DNA of 61,849 nucleotides from Candidatus Gastranaerophilales bacterium. Lineage in GTDB: Bacteria; Cyanobacteriota; Vampirovibrionia; Gastranaerophilales; Gastranaerophilaceae. Below the pieces are notes generated by a model. It saw only the letters and a program-made list of their open reading frames with translations. It was not told where the DNA came from and ran no database searches. Shown piece after piece: positions 47,453-56,249 of this stretch. Location: assembly GCA_944325635.1 (NCBI GenBank), contig CALVBD010000009.1:1-61849 (forward strand), read 5' to 3'. The first letter of the stretch is position 1. Every line of letters starts with the position of its first letter. The position numbers were made by a program, and so were the translations under genes.

Positions 47453-48502
47453 ATGGAATACAAAGATTATTATGAGATATTGGGTGTAAAACGAGACGCT
47501 ACGGAGGCAGAAATCAAATCCGCATACCGTAAGTTAGCGCGTAAATACCACCCTGACGTAAATAAAACAAAAGAAGCTGAAAGCAAATTCAAAGATATAA
47601 ATGAAGCCTATGAGGTTCTCGGCGACAAGGCTAAACGTCAAAGATACGACAGCCTCGGTTCAAACTGGCAGGGCGGACAGAGTTACACACCACCTCCGGG
47701 ATTTGAAAACTTCAACTTTGGCGGCGGAAATGGCGGATATCAGAGTTACACATTTAACGGACAGGATCTGGGTGGATTTTCCGACTTTTTCAGTTCCCTG
47801 TTCGGTGATATGATGATGGGCGGCGGAGCCACCCGCGGTGCACAGGGCATGAACTTTGGCGGCTTTGACTTTGGCGGTGCCCAGCAAACTTCAAGAGCAC
47901 AGAGAACAAGAAGAGCCGCACAACCGCCAAAGGTTGATCTTGATATCACGAAAACCTTGAATATAACGGCAAAGGACATATTTAATCAGAAACCTATAAA
48001 TGTAACATTCTCAGAAATGGAGAGATGTACGCAATGTCCTCCGGGCGGCGGCTACTGTTCGGCATGCGGAGGAACAGGGTTTACTAACGTATCAAAATCA
48101 ATCAAGGTAAAGCTTCCACCGGAAGTAAAAGAAGGACAGAAAGTAAGACTCAAAGGCGAAGGTAAAGTTGACGCTTACGGTCAAGCCGGAGATTTGTATT
48201 TAATAATCCATTTTCAGGATAAAGAGTACGAAATCGACGGAACCGATTTGACTAAAGATATTGAAATTACACCACCGGAAGCGGTTCTCGGAACTAAGAA
48301 AGATATCCAGACACTCCACGGAAAAATCGGGATAAAAATTCCGCCAAAAACCTCATCCGGTCAAATGCTGAGACTCAAAAACCTTGGGCTTCCGAAAAAA
48401 GCCGGCGGTTATGGAAATTTGAATGCGAGAATAAAAATCATAATTCCAAAAGATATTTCGGAAAAACAGATTGAATTATACAGAAAAATTCAGGAAAGTT
48501 AA
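47453..48502 (+). CDS. DnaJ-like co-chaperone with a single small zinc-type motif
   Basis: 349 residues. J-domain 4-68 with HPD at 33-35, a Gly/Phe-rich linker about 75-165, then the two C-terminal substrate-binding domains. Where DnaJ has four CxxCxGxG repeats, this protein has one CxxC (CTQC) and one CSACGGTGF, so at most one zinc site. It falls between DnaJ and CbpA in layout. It stimulates DnaK ATPase and delivers substrates. A terminator follows; AGGAGA lies before the ATG. Confidence 0.88.
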   Translation: MEYKDYYEILGVKRDATEAEIKSAYRKLARKYHPDVNKTKEAESKFKDINEAYEVLGDKAKRQRYDSLGSNWQGGQSYTPPPGFENFNFGGGNGGYQSYTFNGQDLGGFSDFFSSLFGDMMMGGGATRGAQGMNFGGFDFGGAQQTSRAQRTRRAAQPPKVDLDITKTLNITAKDIFNQKPINVTFSEMERCTQCPPGGGYCSACGGTGFTNVSKSIKVKLPPEVKEGQKVRLKGEGKVDAYGQAGDLYLIIHFQDKEYEIDGTDLTKDIEITPPEAVLGTKKDIQTLHGKIGIKIPPKTSSGQMLRLKNLGLPKKAGGYGNLNARIKIIIPKDISEKQIELYRKIQES

Positions 48503-48504
48503 AG

Positions 48505-48535
48505 AAAAGCGGGTACTAAAAAGCCCGCTTTTTTA
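48505..48535 (+). terminator. Terminator after the DnaJ-like gene
   Basis: Stem AAAAGCGGG/CCCGCTTTT with a 10-nt loop, then a T-run, directly past the stop codon. Confidence 0.9.
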
Positions 48536-48946
48536 ACCCCGCACCCGTCCGCCAGTCCCCGCCATTGATGGGGCGGGCACCCTATCCCCGCAAGGGGAGG
48601 GGGAATTAATTAAAGCCTCCCTTGCAAGGGAGGTGGCGCGAATGCGCCGGTGGGTTTTTCTCTTTTACCCCTCTCCCTCTGAGAGGGCAAGGGAGAGAGG
48701 AGAGCTGTCATTGCGAGGCGTTAGCCGAAGCAATCCAGCCTTTTTTAAGTGAATAGTAAGTGGTGAGTAGTGAATGGTTCAACAAAAATTAGTCCCTTCA
48801 CTCTTCACTCATTAATCTTCATATTCCAAAAGCTGGATTCTTTCGGGCTGAAGCCCTCAGAATGACGTAATTTTCCATAGAGCCTTAGCTTGGCTGATAT
48901 GCCCAACCGACAGAACCTCAAGGGGCGAGGAGTCTAGACTGTCTAT
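48536..48946. repeat. Repeat-rich gap between DnaJ-like gene and second pilin gene
   Basis: 411 bp, no gene. It contains the CCTCCCTTGCAAGGGAGG/GGCGCGAATGCGCC module (48617-48650), gtcattgcgaggcgttagcc at 48708-48727, gtgaatag/cttcactc runs, and tgcccaaccgaca near 48901. The same families occur at 42299-43331. Confidence 0.7.
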
Positions 48947-49730
48947 TTAACCGGCCCAGCCTTGTTCAACATCAGTTGTATCTAAAAGAATATTTCTAAC
49001 ACGTTTTCCTCCATTTTCCCACATTGCGCATACTGAATCGTTTATATGTACGGCACCTTTTGAAGTATCAAGAGTCATATAAAACATGTCATAGCCCCAA
49101 CGGTTTGGCCCCTTAACACCGTTTACGTCAACAGCAAAATATATCCCGCCTTGATTTGTCGTAGTATAAATTATAGAACCGTCTACGGCTATATAAGCAA
49201 TTGAAGAAGTTGATGTTGCATTATCCAAAAAAGAACAAGAGCCATTATTGATATTACCACCTTGAGCCAGCACCTCTGCTTTCTTTTTATACACTACAGC
49301 ACATCCTGTCTCTCGATATCCGCATCGCTTGATAATCTTATATCTTGCAAAAAAGTCTGCCCAGAATTCTTTACATTCAGTCGTGGTATAAGCACCGTTT
49401 TTATTTCCGCATTCGTATGGGATACCCTTGTCCGCCTGAATTTCATTCAAAACCGTGAGAATATTTCTGTATGACTTTTGAAAAGCGGTTCTTAGAGAAC
49501 GATTTTCCATTTTTTGTTGTAAAGCGGGCAAAGTCATAGCTGCAACAACACCTATTATCCCAAGCGTTATAAGAACCTCTGCCAATGTGAATGCAGGTTT
49601 ACGAAAATTGCCAAGCAGATAAACAAAACCTTCTGTAAACGGAAACTTCTGACGACCTAAAAACCCTTGTCCTGAGAGGGAATTATCTTGCCCCCCCCCC
49701 CGTTAAACTGTTTAATAACGTATATTTCAT
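48947..49730 (-). CDS. Type IV pilin-like protein, out of frame at an 11-G tract
   Basis: GGAGGG precedes ATG 49730, which encodes MKYTLLNSLT, then 11 Gs (49691-49701). The present frame stops five codons later. Loss of one G joins it to a long leader (QDNSLSGQGFLGRQ...GNFRKPA) and FTLAEVLITLGIIGVVAAMTLPAL, a prepilin helix, followed by a pilin body with DVNGVKGPNRWGYDMFYMTL. Pilin body about 200 residues. The same design is seen in the pilin gene at 43332-44079. The leader is long (46 residues) and the residue before the cleavage site is Ala, not Gly. Function inferred: pilus or pseudopilus subunit. Confidence 0.78.
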
Positions 49731-49836
49731 TACTTCCCTCCGTTTATTATTTTTATTATAAACTATTATAAAAAACTTTTCAAGCGCTTGACATTTACCG
49801 AAAAAAAAACGACAATAGACGCATAAGGGGGAGATT

Positions 49837-50940
49837 ATGACTAAAGAAACTTATTTACACGACAAACACGTTGCACTCGGAGCCAGAATGGTTGATTTTG
49901 CAGGCTGGCACATGCCGGTACAATATACATCTATTATTGAAGAACACAAAACCGTTAGAGAAAACGTCGGACTCTTTGATGTTTCCCATATGGGAGAAGT
50001 GTTTGTCTCCGGAAAGGATTCTTTAGCCTTCTTACAAAAAATCGTTCCTCAGGATATTTCGAAACTCGCTTACGAAAAAGCGGTTTACTGCCAGCTTCCA
50101 AATAAAAAAGGCGGGCTGATTGACGATTTAATTATTTATAAATTAGGGATTAATTATTATCTTATTATTTGCAACGCCGCAAGAATTGACGAAGACTTAA
50201 ACTGGATGGTAAGGAATAAAAAAGGATTGGATGTGAAAATAGACAACCAGTCGCATAATTATTCACTGCTTGCTGTTCAGGGTCCGAAAGCTGATGAGCT
50301 TTTAAGAACAATGGGACTTGATACTCATCAGGAATCTTTTACCATAAAACCCGCAACAATCTGCGGCAGAAAACTTCTTATATCAAGAACAGGCTACACG
50401 GGAGAGGACGGATATGAACTCCTTGTTGAAAACGAATTTTCCGAAGAACTTTGGGACAAAATCCTTGAATACGGCGCTGAATTCGGAATAAAACCTATCG
50501 GGCTCGGGGCAAGAGATACTTTAAGATTAGAGGCTGCGCTTCATCTCTACGGAAACGATTTGGATGAAAACACAACCCCGATAGAAGCAGGGCTTTCGTG
50601 GTCTGTTCCAAAAGACAAAAAAGAAGATTACAACGGAAAAGAAGTGATTATGGATCAAATCCAAAACGGCACGACAAAAAAACTTATAGGTTTAAAAATG
50701 CTGGATAAAGGGATTGCGCGCCACGAATATGAAGTTTATAAAGATGGAAAAAAGGTCGGAGTTATTACAAGCGGCGGGGTTTCCCCTGTTTTAAACGCAA
50801 ATATTGCGCTTGCGTATGTAAAAAATGATAAAAATATTTGCACAGGTTCAATTGTTCAAGTTATGATAAGGGAAAAATTGCACAATGCCGAAGTTGTAAA
50901 AAGACCTTTTATCGAAAAAAGAAATCGAATTAAAATATAG
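49837..50940 (+). CDS. gcvT: Glycine cleavage system T protein (aminomethyltransferase)
   Basis: 367 residues. Transfers the methylene group from aminomethyl-lipoyl GcvH to tetrahydrofolate. Signatures MVDFAGWHMPVQY, VGLFDVSHMGEV, and SRTGYTGEDGYELLV with PIGLGARDTLRLEAAL. A strong AGGGGGAG lies before the ATG. First gene of gcvT-gcvH-gcvPA. Confidence 0.95.
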   Translation: MTKETYLHDKHVALGARMVDFAGWHMPVQYTSIIEEHKTVRENVGLFDVSHMGEVFVSGKDSLAFLQKIVPQDISKLAYEKAVYCQLPNKKGGLIDDLIIYKLGINYYLIICNAARIDEDLNWMVRNKKGLDVKIDNQSHNYSLLAVQGPKADELLRTMGLDTHQESFTIKPATICGRKLLISRTGYTGEDGYELLVENEFSEELWDKILEYGAEFGIKPIGLGARDTLRLEAALHLYGNDLDENTTPIEAGLSWSVPKDKKEDYNGKEVIMDQIQNGTTKKLIGLKMLDKGIARHEYEVYKDGKKVGVITSGGVSPVLNANIALAYVKNDKNICTGSIVQVMIREKLHNAEVVKRPFIEKRNRIKI

Positions 50941-50949
50941 GAGAATAAA

Positions 50950-51333
50950 ATGAGTATTACTGAAAAAATTTTATGTTCAAAAACTCACGAGTACATCTTA
51001 AAAAATGATGACAACACTTATACCGTGGGTTTGACGGATTACGCAGTCGAGCAGCTCGGCGATATCGTTTTTCTGGAACTTCCGGATATCGGAACAGAAT
51101 ATAAAAAAGGAGACACCTTCGCAACAGTTGAATCAGTTAAGGCAGCTTCTGAAATTTATATGCCGATAAGCGGTAAGATAATTGAAGTAAACGAACCTCT
51201 CGTAGACGCTCCTGAAACCTTGAACGAGGACAGTTACGAAAAAGGCTGGCTCGTTAAGATTGAAGCAATGGGTGATGAATCAGAACAAAACGATTTGATG
51301 GAATACGAAGATTATAAAGAAGAATTGGAATAA
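50950..51333 (+). CDS. gcvH: Glycine cleavage system H protein
   Basis: 127 residues. Lipoyl-carrier protein with the lipoylated Lys64 in TVESVKAASEIY. Preceding GLTDYAVEQLGDIVFLELP is typical. It shuttles the aminomethyl group between P, T and L proteins. Stop overlaps the gcvPA start by one base. Confidence 0.95.
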   Translation: MSITEKILCSKTHEYILKNDDNTYTVGLTDYAVEQLGDIVFLELPDIGTEYKKGDTFATVESVKAASEIYMPISGKIIEVNEPLVDAPETLNEDSYEKGWLVKIEAMGDESEQNDLMEYEDYKEELE

Positions 51334-52577
51334 TGAAAAATTTTTTGGTACACGATGAAAAAACAAGAGCAGAAATGCTTGAGAATATAGGGCTTAAAAA
51401 TATTGAGGATTTATTTGCGCAAATCCCGACATCAGCAAGAATTCCTGAATTAAAGCTGGAAAATCCTTTGAGCGAAATGGAAGTTCAAAAAAGGATTAAG
51501 GCGCTTGCAAAGAAAAACAAAACCGAATACATAAGTTTTCTCGGCGGAGGAGTTTACAATAAATTCATACCTGCCGCAATTTCACAAGTTGCAAACAGAT
51601 TTGAATTTTTAACAGCATATACGCCCTATCAGGCAGAAATCGCGCAGGGAACTCTGCAGATTATGTACGAATTTCAGACTATGATAGCAAGGCTCACCGG
51701 AATGGATATTGCAAACGCAACGGTTTATGACGGAGCAACCGCATGCGCAGAAGCAATTCTTATGGCAGTCAGAATAAAAAAATCCAATAAAGTTCTTGTA
51801 TCAAAAAATATTAATCCTGAATATCTGGACGTAATAAAAACTTACACCTGGGCAGGCGATATTGAAGTTGAAATGTTTGATGAATTGCCTGAAAACACGG
51901 CTGACTATGCGTGCGTTCTTATACAAAATCCTGATTTTTACGGGGAAATACGAGAGATAAAAGCAGTTGATACTTTGCTTATCGTATGTACTGATATTTC
52001 AACATTATCAATCCTGAAACCGCCAGTTGATGCGGATATTGTGGTTGCGGATATCCAGACGCTAGGAATGCCTATGAGTTTTGGCGGTCCTCATGCGGGA
52101 GTTATAGCGTGCAGAGAAAAATATATGAGACAAATGCCGGGGCGTCTTGCTGGACGTACTGTGGATAAAGATGGCGAACAAGCCTTCACCCTCACAATCC
52201 AAACCCGCGAACAGCATATTAAGCGAGAAAAAGCCACAAGCAACATCTGTTCAAATCAGGCGCTTATGGGGCTTTGGGCAAACCTTTACCTGAGTCTTTT
52301 AGGTGAAAAAGGCTTCCGTCAGGCAGGATATTTATCCGCTAAAAATGCACACAAACTTTCGGAAAAACTTTCATTACACGGCGTCAAAACTCTCAATAAA
52401 AATTTCTTTAATGAATTTGTTATAGAAGTTCCGGATGCGGATGTTTTCCTTGCAAAATTAAAAGAAAAAAATATCCTCGGCGGATTAAAGCTTGACGATA
52501 AAAAAATTCTCGTCGCAGCAACCGAGATGAATACAGATGAAGAAATTGAATTATACATAAAAAGCCTCTCTAATTAA
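51333..52577 (+). CDS. gcvPA: Glycine dehydrogenase (decarboxylating) subunit 1
   Basis: 414 residues, slightly short for the family (about 440). FLGGGVYNKFIPAAISQVANRFEFLTAYTPYQAEIAQGTLQIMYEFQT is diagnostic, with GATACAEA and PMSFGGPHAGVIA blocks. In split P-proteins it pairs with GcvPB, which carries the PLP lysine. No gcvPB follows here; a terminator ends the operon, so its partner must be elsewhere. Confidence 0.94.
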   Translation: MKNFLVHDEKTRAEMLENIGLKNIEDLFAQIPTSARIPELKLENPLSEMEVQKRIKALAKKNKTEYISFLGGGVYNKFIPAAISQVANRFEFLTAYTPYQAEIAQGTLQIMYEFQTMIARLTGMDIANATVYDGATACAEAILMAVRIKKSNKVLVSKNINPEYLDVIKTYTWAGDIEVEMFDELPENTADYACVLIQNPDFYGEIREIKAVDTLLIVCTDISTLSILKPPVDADIVVADIQTLGMPMSFGGPHAGVIACREKYMRQMPGRLAGRTVDKDGEQAFTLTIQTREQHIKREKATSNICSNQALMGLWANLYLSLLGEKGFRQAGYLSAKNAHKLSEKLSLHGVKTLNKNFFNEFVIEVPDADVFLAKLKEKNILGGLKLDDKKILVAATEMNTDEEIELYIKSLSN

Positions 52578-52592
52578 GGGAGGCTTTTTTGT
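52560..52592 (+). terminator. Terminator overlapping the end of gcvPA
   Basis: Stem AAAGCCTCTC/GGGAGGCTTT (one G-U type pair) around the TAATTAA loop that contains the gcvPA stop codon, then a T-run. Confidence 0.85.
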
Positions 52593-52910
52593 TATGCGTC
52601 CTTGCGGGCTGCGACCCGCAATCGCATAGATGTTATATGGGGTAAGATTTTTGTTGGGCAGGTATGCCCAACCGACCATTTGAATAAGTGAATGGTGAAG
52701 AGTTTTTTTTTTTAGTTCCCTCTCCCAATGGGAGAGGGTGTCCGAAGGACAGGAGAGGGTGGAAAGTAGAGAGGAATGAAGTGGCTGCTTTTTTATTGAA
52801 CTACCGCTCACTCTTCACACTTATTACCACTCACCCTTCACTTAATTGCACTTAACGTCATAACGTCTTATCGTCTTTGCCACTTAGTGCCTTAGTTACT
52901 TAGTATTTTT
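52578..52910. repeat. Repeat-rich gap gcvPA - tolC-like gene
   Basis: 333 bp without a gene. Has gttgggcaggtatgcccaac (52652-52671), CTCTCCCAATGGGAGAG (52724-52740), GGGAGAGGG-type hairpin pieces and a run of short gtgaa/cttcac words with ttaattgcacttaacgtc near 52845, all of families seen in other gaps. Confidence 0.7.
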
Positions 52911-54287
52911 CTATATCGCTTCTTCAAACTGCATGTAATCTACTCCGCCAACAGATTTATATATATTTATGGCAGAGATTACAACATCAATTTTATTTGA
53001 AATATTTGATTTTTCTGAAATCAATAACGCTTCTTTTGCCATTAAAATTTCAAGGTTAGAAGAGGCTCCAATATTGAATTTTTTATCTGAAAGTTTATAC
53101 TGTTCTTTTTGTAAATCAAACCTTTCAGAACTGCTGTGGAAATTGTTGCGGGCTGTTTTAGCGCTCACAAGGGCATCGTTAATTTCCTGCAGCGACGTCA
53201 AAATTGTTTTTTCATACATCTGCAAAGCTTTTTCGTATTCGTATTTTTTATATCTCAGCATTGCCATTTTTCTTCCGCCTGTAAATAAATCCAGCGACGG
53301 CAGAACCCCGACATTTGAAAGGAATGAATGAGAACCGAATATGTCTGAAAGCTGATAAGCATTAAAACCGACCTGCCCGAAAATTATGAATTTCGGCAAA
53401 AAGTCTCGGCGTGCAACACTGACATCAATGCCGAGTTTTTTTATGTAAAATTCACTCTTAATCAAATCCGGACGGTTCTGGATTGCTTCTGATTTTATAT
53501 CAAGCGGAAGATCTATAAGTTTTACGGAATCGTATGCGCTTCTTTCAATTTTTGTAATATCTCTATCCCCAAGAATAACTTTCAACTGGTTTTCCAGAAC
53601 GTCCTGTTTTTCCTGCAGTGTATTCAATTCTTCAGTAAATACGGTTAACCACTGTTTTTGAGATAAAACCTCATTTATTGAACACAGACCGCCGTCGTAT
53701 TTTTTCTGATAAAGGTTCACAACTTCCTGCTGCAAATCAACGAGTTTTTTCTGATTTTCAATAAGCTTATCAGCCTTAATAAGGTTAAAATAATTTGACG
53801 CAAGAGAGGTAGTAATAAGAATGTAAGAGGATCTTTCATCCTGCTCAATCATTTTTAATCTCTGTTTAACACTCTTGGTTCTCATGTAATTTTCGCCCCA
53901 GATATCAGCTTCGTAGGTCATCGTTAAAGGAAGCAAAAACCTGCTCTGTTTGTAATCCGGAATTAAAACATCCCCAAAATAAACGTTAGAGGATGTAAAT
54001 TCTCTTCCTATCTGTGGATTAAAAGTCAATTGCGGAAGCTGGTCGGAAAAGGATAATTTCACAACCTGCTGAGCTTGCTTAGTGGAAGCGGTTGCGATTT
54101 TTAAATCTCTATTATTTTTATAAGCATAGAGCATGTAATTATCCAAATTTTTGTCCTCAAACTGTTTCCACCAGTCAAGATTCATAAATTCAATTTTATC
54201 GGCATCAATGGTAATCTTCTTTGCCTGTACACTCAAACCCGTGCACAGCAATAACATCAGGGTAATAAGTATTTTAAAAATTTTCAT
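52911..54287 (-). CDS. TolC-family outer-membrane efflux protein
   Basis: 458 residues with a signal peptide (1-22, ending VQA). Two outer-membrane-efflux repeats with long coiled helices (LEKQDVLENQLKVILGD; SDKKFNIGASSNLEILMAKEALL). It forms the outer channel for the EmrAB pump encoded divergently. Short 48-bp divergent region with an operator suggests joint control by the MarR-type repressor. Confidence 0.88.
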   Translation of the reverse strand: MKIFKILITLMLLLCTGLSVQAKKITIDADKIEFMNLDWWKQFEDKNLDNYMLYAYKNNRDLKIATASTKQAQQVVKLSFSDQLPQLTFNPQIGREFTSSNVYFGDVLIPDYKQSRFLLPLTMTYEADIWGENYMRTKSVKQRLKMIEQDERSSYILITTSLASNYFNLIKADKLIENQKKLVDLQQEVVNLYQKKYDGGLCSINEVLSQKQWLTVFTEELNTLQEKQDVLENQLKVILGDRDITKIERSAYDSVKLIDLPLDIKSEAIQNRPDLIKSEFYIKKLGIDVSVARRDFLPKFIIFGQVGFNAYQLSDIFGSHSFLSNVGVLPSLDLFTGGRKMAMLRYKKYEYEKALQMYEKTILTSLQEINDALVSAKTARNNFHSSSERFDLQKEQYKLSDKKFNIGASSNLEILMAKEALLISEKSNISNKIDVVISAINIYKSVGGVDYMQFEEAI

Positions 54288-54299
54288 GCTTCACATTCC

Positions 54300-54333
54300 T
54301 TTTCTTTGTGTTATCATAATAACACAAAGAAAA
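54300..54333. promoter_or_regulatory. Perfect 15-bp palindrome, probable MarR operator
   Basis: Arms TTTTCTTTGTGTTAT and ATAACACAAAGAAAA style sequence (54300-54314 and 54319-54333) around CATA fill nearly the whole 48 bp between the tolC-like gene and the marR-type gene. MarR dimers bind such inverted repeats in divergent promoters, repressing both sides. TATCAT/CATAAT boxes lie inside, so a bound dimer would block RNA polymerase. Confidence 0.82.
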
Positions 54334-54335
54334 TC

Positions 54336-54794
54336 ATGGAACAACTGGAATTATTAAAAAGCCGAATAGGGATGAAGCTTGTGCGCATCGGAAAAATGAC
54401 ACGGGCAATAGCAGTCCAGAGGTTTACGGCACTCGGATACGAAATAACCCCTGAACAAATGACTGTCCTTGCGGCACTCATTGACCATGACGGTCTTTAT
54501 CAAAGACAAATCGGTGCACTTACTCTAAAAGACCGCCCGAATATAACAAGGATTATCAAAATTCTTGAAAAAATGAAACTCGTTACAAAAACTCCCGACG
54601 TCAACAAAAGAAAGGTTTACAAAATAGCGATAACAGACGAGGGGAGAAAAGTTTTTGATAAAGTTATCCCAACAGCTCTGGAATTATGGCAGAGAACTAT
54701 TGAGGGCGTACCTGAAGATGAATTGCTTATAACCCTGAAAGTTTTACAAAAATTTAAAGAGAATTTAGAAAGTGAATTAAATATACAGTTATAG
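54336..54794 (+). CDS. MarR-family transcriptional regulator
   Basis: 152 residues. Winged HTH: ITPEQMTVLAALIDHDGLYQRQIGALTLKDRPNITRIIKILEKMKLVTK, with the wing DVNKRKVYKIAITDEG. Dimeric repressor that usually responds to phenolic or drug-like ligands. Start at 54336 (MEQLELLK); an upstream in-frame ATG lies inside the palindrome and is unlikely. Controls the divergent tolC-like gene and the downstream emrA/emrB-like genes by inference. Confidence 0.9.
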   Translation: MEQLELLKSRIGMKLVRIGKMTRAIAVQRFTALGYEITPEQMTVLAALIDHDGLYQRQIGALTLKDRPNITRIIKILEKMKLVTKTPDVNKRKVYKIAITDEGRKVFDKVIPTALELWQRTIEGVPEDELLITLKVLQKFKENLESELNIQL

Positions 54795-54813
54795 AAATAA
54801 TAGAGGAAAATTT

Positions 54814-55953
54814 ATGGACGAAAAAAATAAAAACACCCCGGAGGAAGATGATTTTAAACCTCTAAATCAGGAAAAAATTCAAGAGAAAGCAAAAGCAAGA
54901 ATAAAAACAAGAAAAGAAAAAGCTAAAAAAAACCGACACGAATATCAGAAAAAAAGAGTTATTGTTCCTACAGTAACAGCAATTGCGCTGGTTCTTCTCG
55001 GAATAGGGGCAGCAATACATTCAACATATTTTCAATCAACCGATGACGCGTTTGTGGAAGGCCGCTTAATTACTGTCGCACCACGTGTATCCGGACCTGT
55101 CGTAAATCTTCTTGTTGACGATAATGATGAGGTGAAAGCAGGCCAGCTGTTAGTTGAAATCGATCCGACTGACTATGAGGTGAAACTCCAAGAAACAGAA
55201 GCTAAACTTGCTCAGGCAAAAGCTGAATTAAACGTTACTGAAAAAGAAGTTGAACGCGGCGAAGCAAACGTTAACCAGTCTGTTGAAGATATATCTTCAA
55301 CACAATCAAAACTTGATTTTGCACAAAAAGACCACAAAAGATATACGGCCATGTATAAATCAGGGATTGTTTCAAAACAGGATTACGAAAACAGCAAAAC
55401 AAAGCTTGAAGTATCCGAGGCAGAAAACAAAGCTGCAGCAGAACGCTCCGAAGCTGCAAAACATGCACTTGCTTCAAATCAGGCAAAAACAGAATCAATG
55501 GAGGCTAATATAAAACGGCTTGAGGCAGAAGTTGAACAGGCAAAATTAAACCTGAAATATACAAAAATCTATGCGCCTCAAAGCGGAAAAGTTTCTGCCA
55601 GAAGCGTAGAAAAAGGCAATTATCTTCAGGTAGGACAGCCTCTAATGCAGATTGTTCCGGAAGAAGTGTGGGTTGTTGCAAACTTTAAAGAAATTCAGCT
55701 TACGCACATGAAAGAACATCAGCCGGTTTCCATAAAAATAGACACATATCCCGGCAAGCGCTTCAAAGGAGAAGTCCAGAGTATACAGCGTGCAACCGGC
55801 GCTAAATCCAGCCTTTTCCCGCCGGAAAATGCTGTCGGGAGTTACGTCAAAATTGTACAAAGAGTTCCTGTGAAAATCATATTTAAAGAAGATATTTCAG
55901 ACTATAATATAGTTCCTGGAATGTCTGTCGTACCAAAGGTAAAAGTGAAGTAA
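54814..55953 (+). CDS. HlyD/EmrA-type membrane fusion protein
   Basis: 379 residues. Lys-rich cytoplasmic start (1-48), one membrane helix (50-70), lipoyl half (DDAFVEGRLITVAPRVSGPVVNLLVDDNDEVKAGQLLVEIDPTDYEV), a long coiled coil (about 115-255) and the second lipoyl/barrel part. It links the inner-membrane pump to the TolC channel. 19 bp after the marR-type gene. Confidence 0.92.
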   Translation: MDEKNKNTPEEDDFKPLNQEKIQEKAKARIKTRKEKAKKNRHEYQKKRVIVPTVTAIALVLLGIGAAIHSTYFQSTDDAFVEGRLITVAPRVSGPVVNLLVDDNDEVKAGQLLVEIDPTDYEVKLQETEAKLAQAKAELNVTEKEVERGEANVNQSVEDISSTQSKLDFAQKDHKRYTAMYKSGIVSKQDYENSKTKLEVSEAENKAAAERSEAAKHALASNQAKTESMEANIKRLEAEVEQAKLNLKYTKIYAPQSGKVSARSVEKGNYLQVGQPLMQIVPEEVWVVANFKEIQLTHMKEHQPVSIKIDTYPGKRFKGEVQSIQRATGAKSSLFPPENAVGSYVKIVQRVPVKIIFKEDISDYNIVPGMSVVPKVKVK

Positions 55954-55992
55954 GTTGAAGGGTCGATGGGATGTCTGGTTAAAAGAAAGATA

Positions 55993-56228
55993 GTAGGTTG
56001 GGCTTACAGCCCAACAACAAAATTCTGAAATGATTATTAAATTAAAACATCTCAACATACCTTACACCTTTTAACGAGAAGCGTGTAGGTTGGGCTTTCA
56101 GCCCAACAACAAAAATCCCAAAATGATTGTTAAATTAAAACATCTCAACATACTTTACACCTTTTAACCAGAAACGTGTAGGTTGGGCTTTCAGCCCAAC
56201 AACAAACGCCTGAAATGATTGTTAAATT
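55993..56228. repeat. 92-bp tandem repeat, 2.6 copies
   Basis: Units begin at 55993, 56085 and 56178, each with the hairpin GTTGGGCTTTCAGCCCAAC followed by about 65 AT-rich bases (aaatgattgttaaatt ... catctcaacatac). It fills most of the 296 bp between the emrA-like and emrB-like genes and would lie in their shared transcript. Confidence 0.92.
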
Positions 56229-56249
56229 TCAACCAGAACGAGGTTTCTA

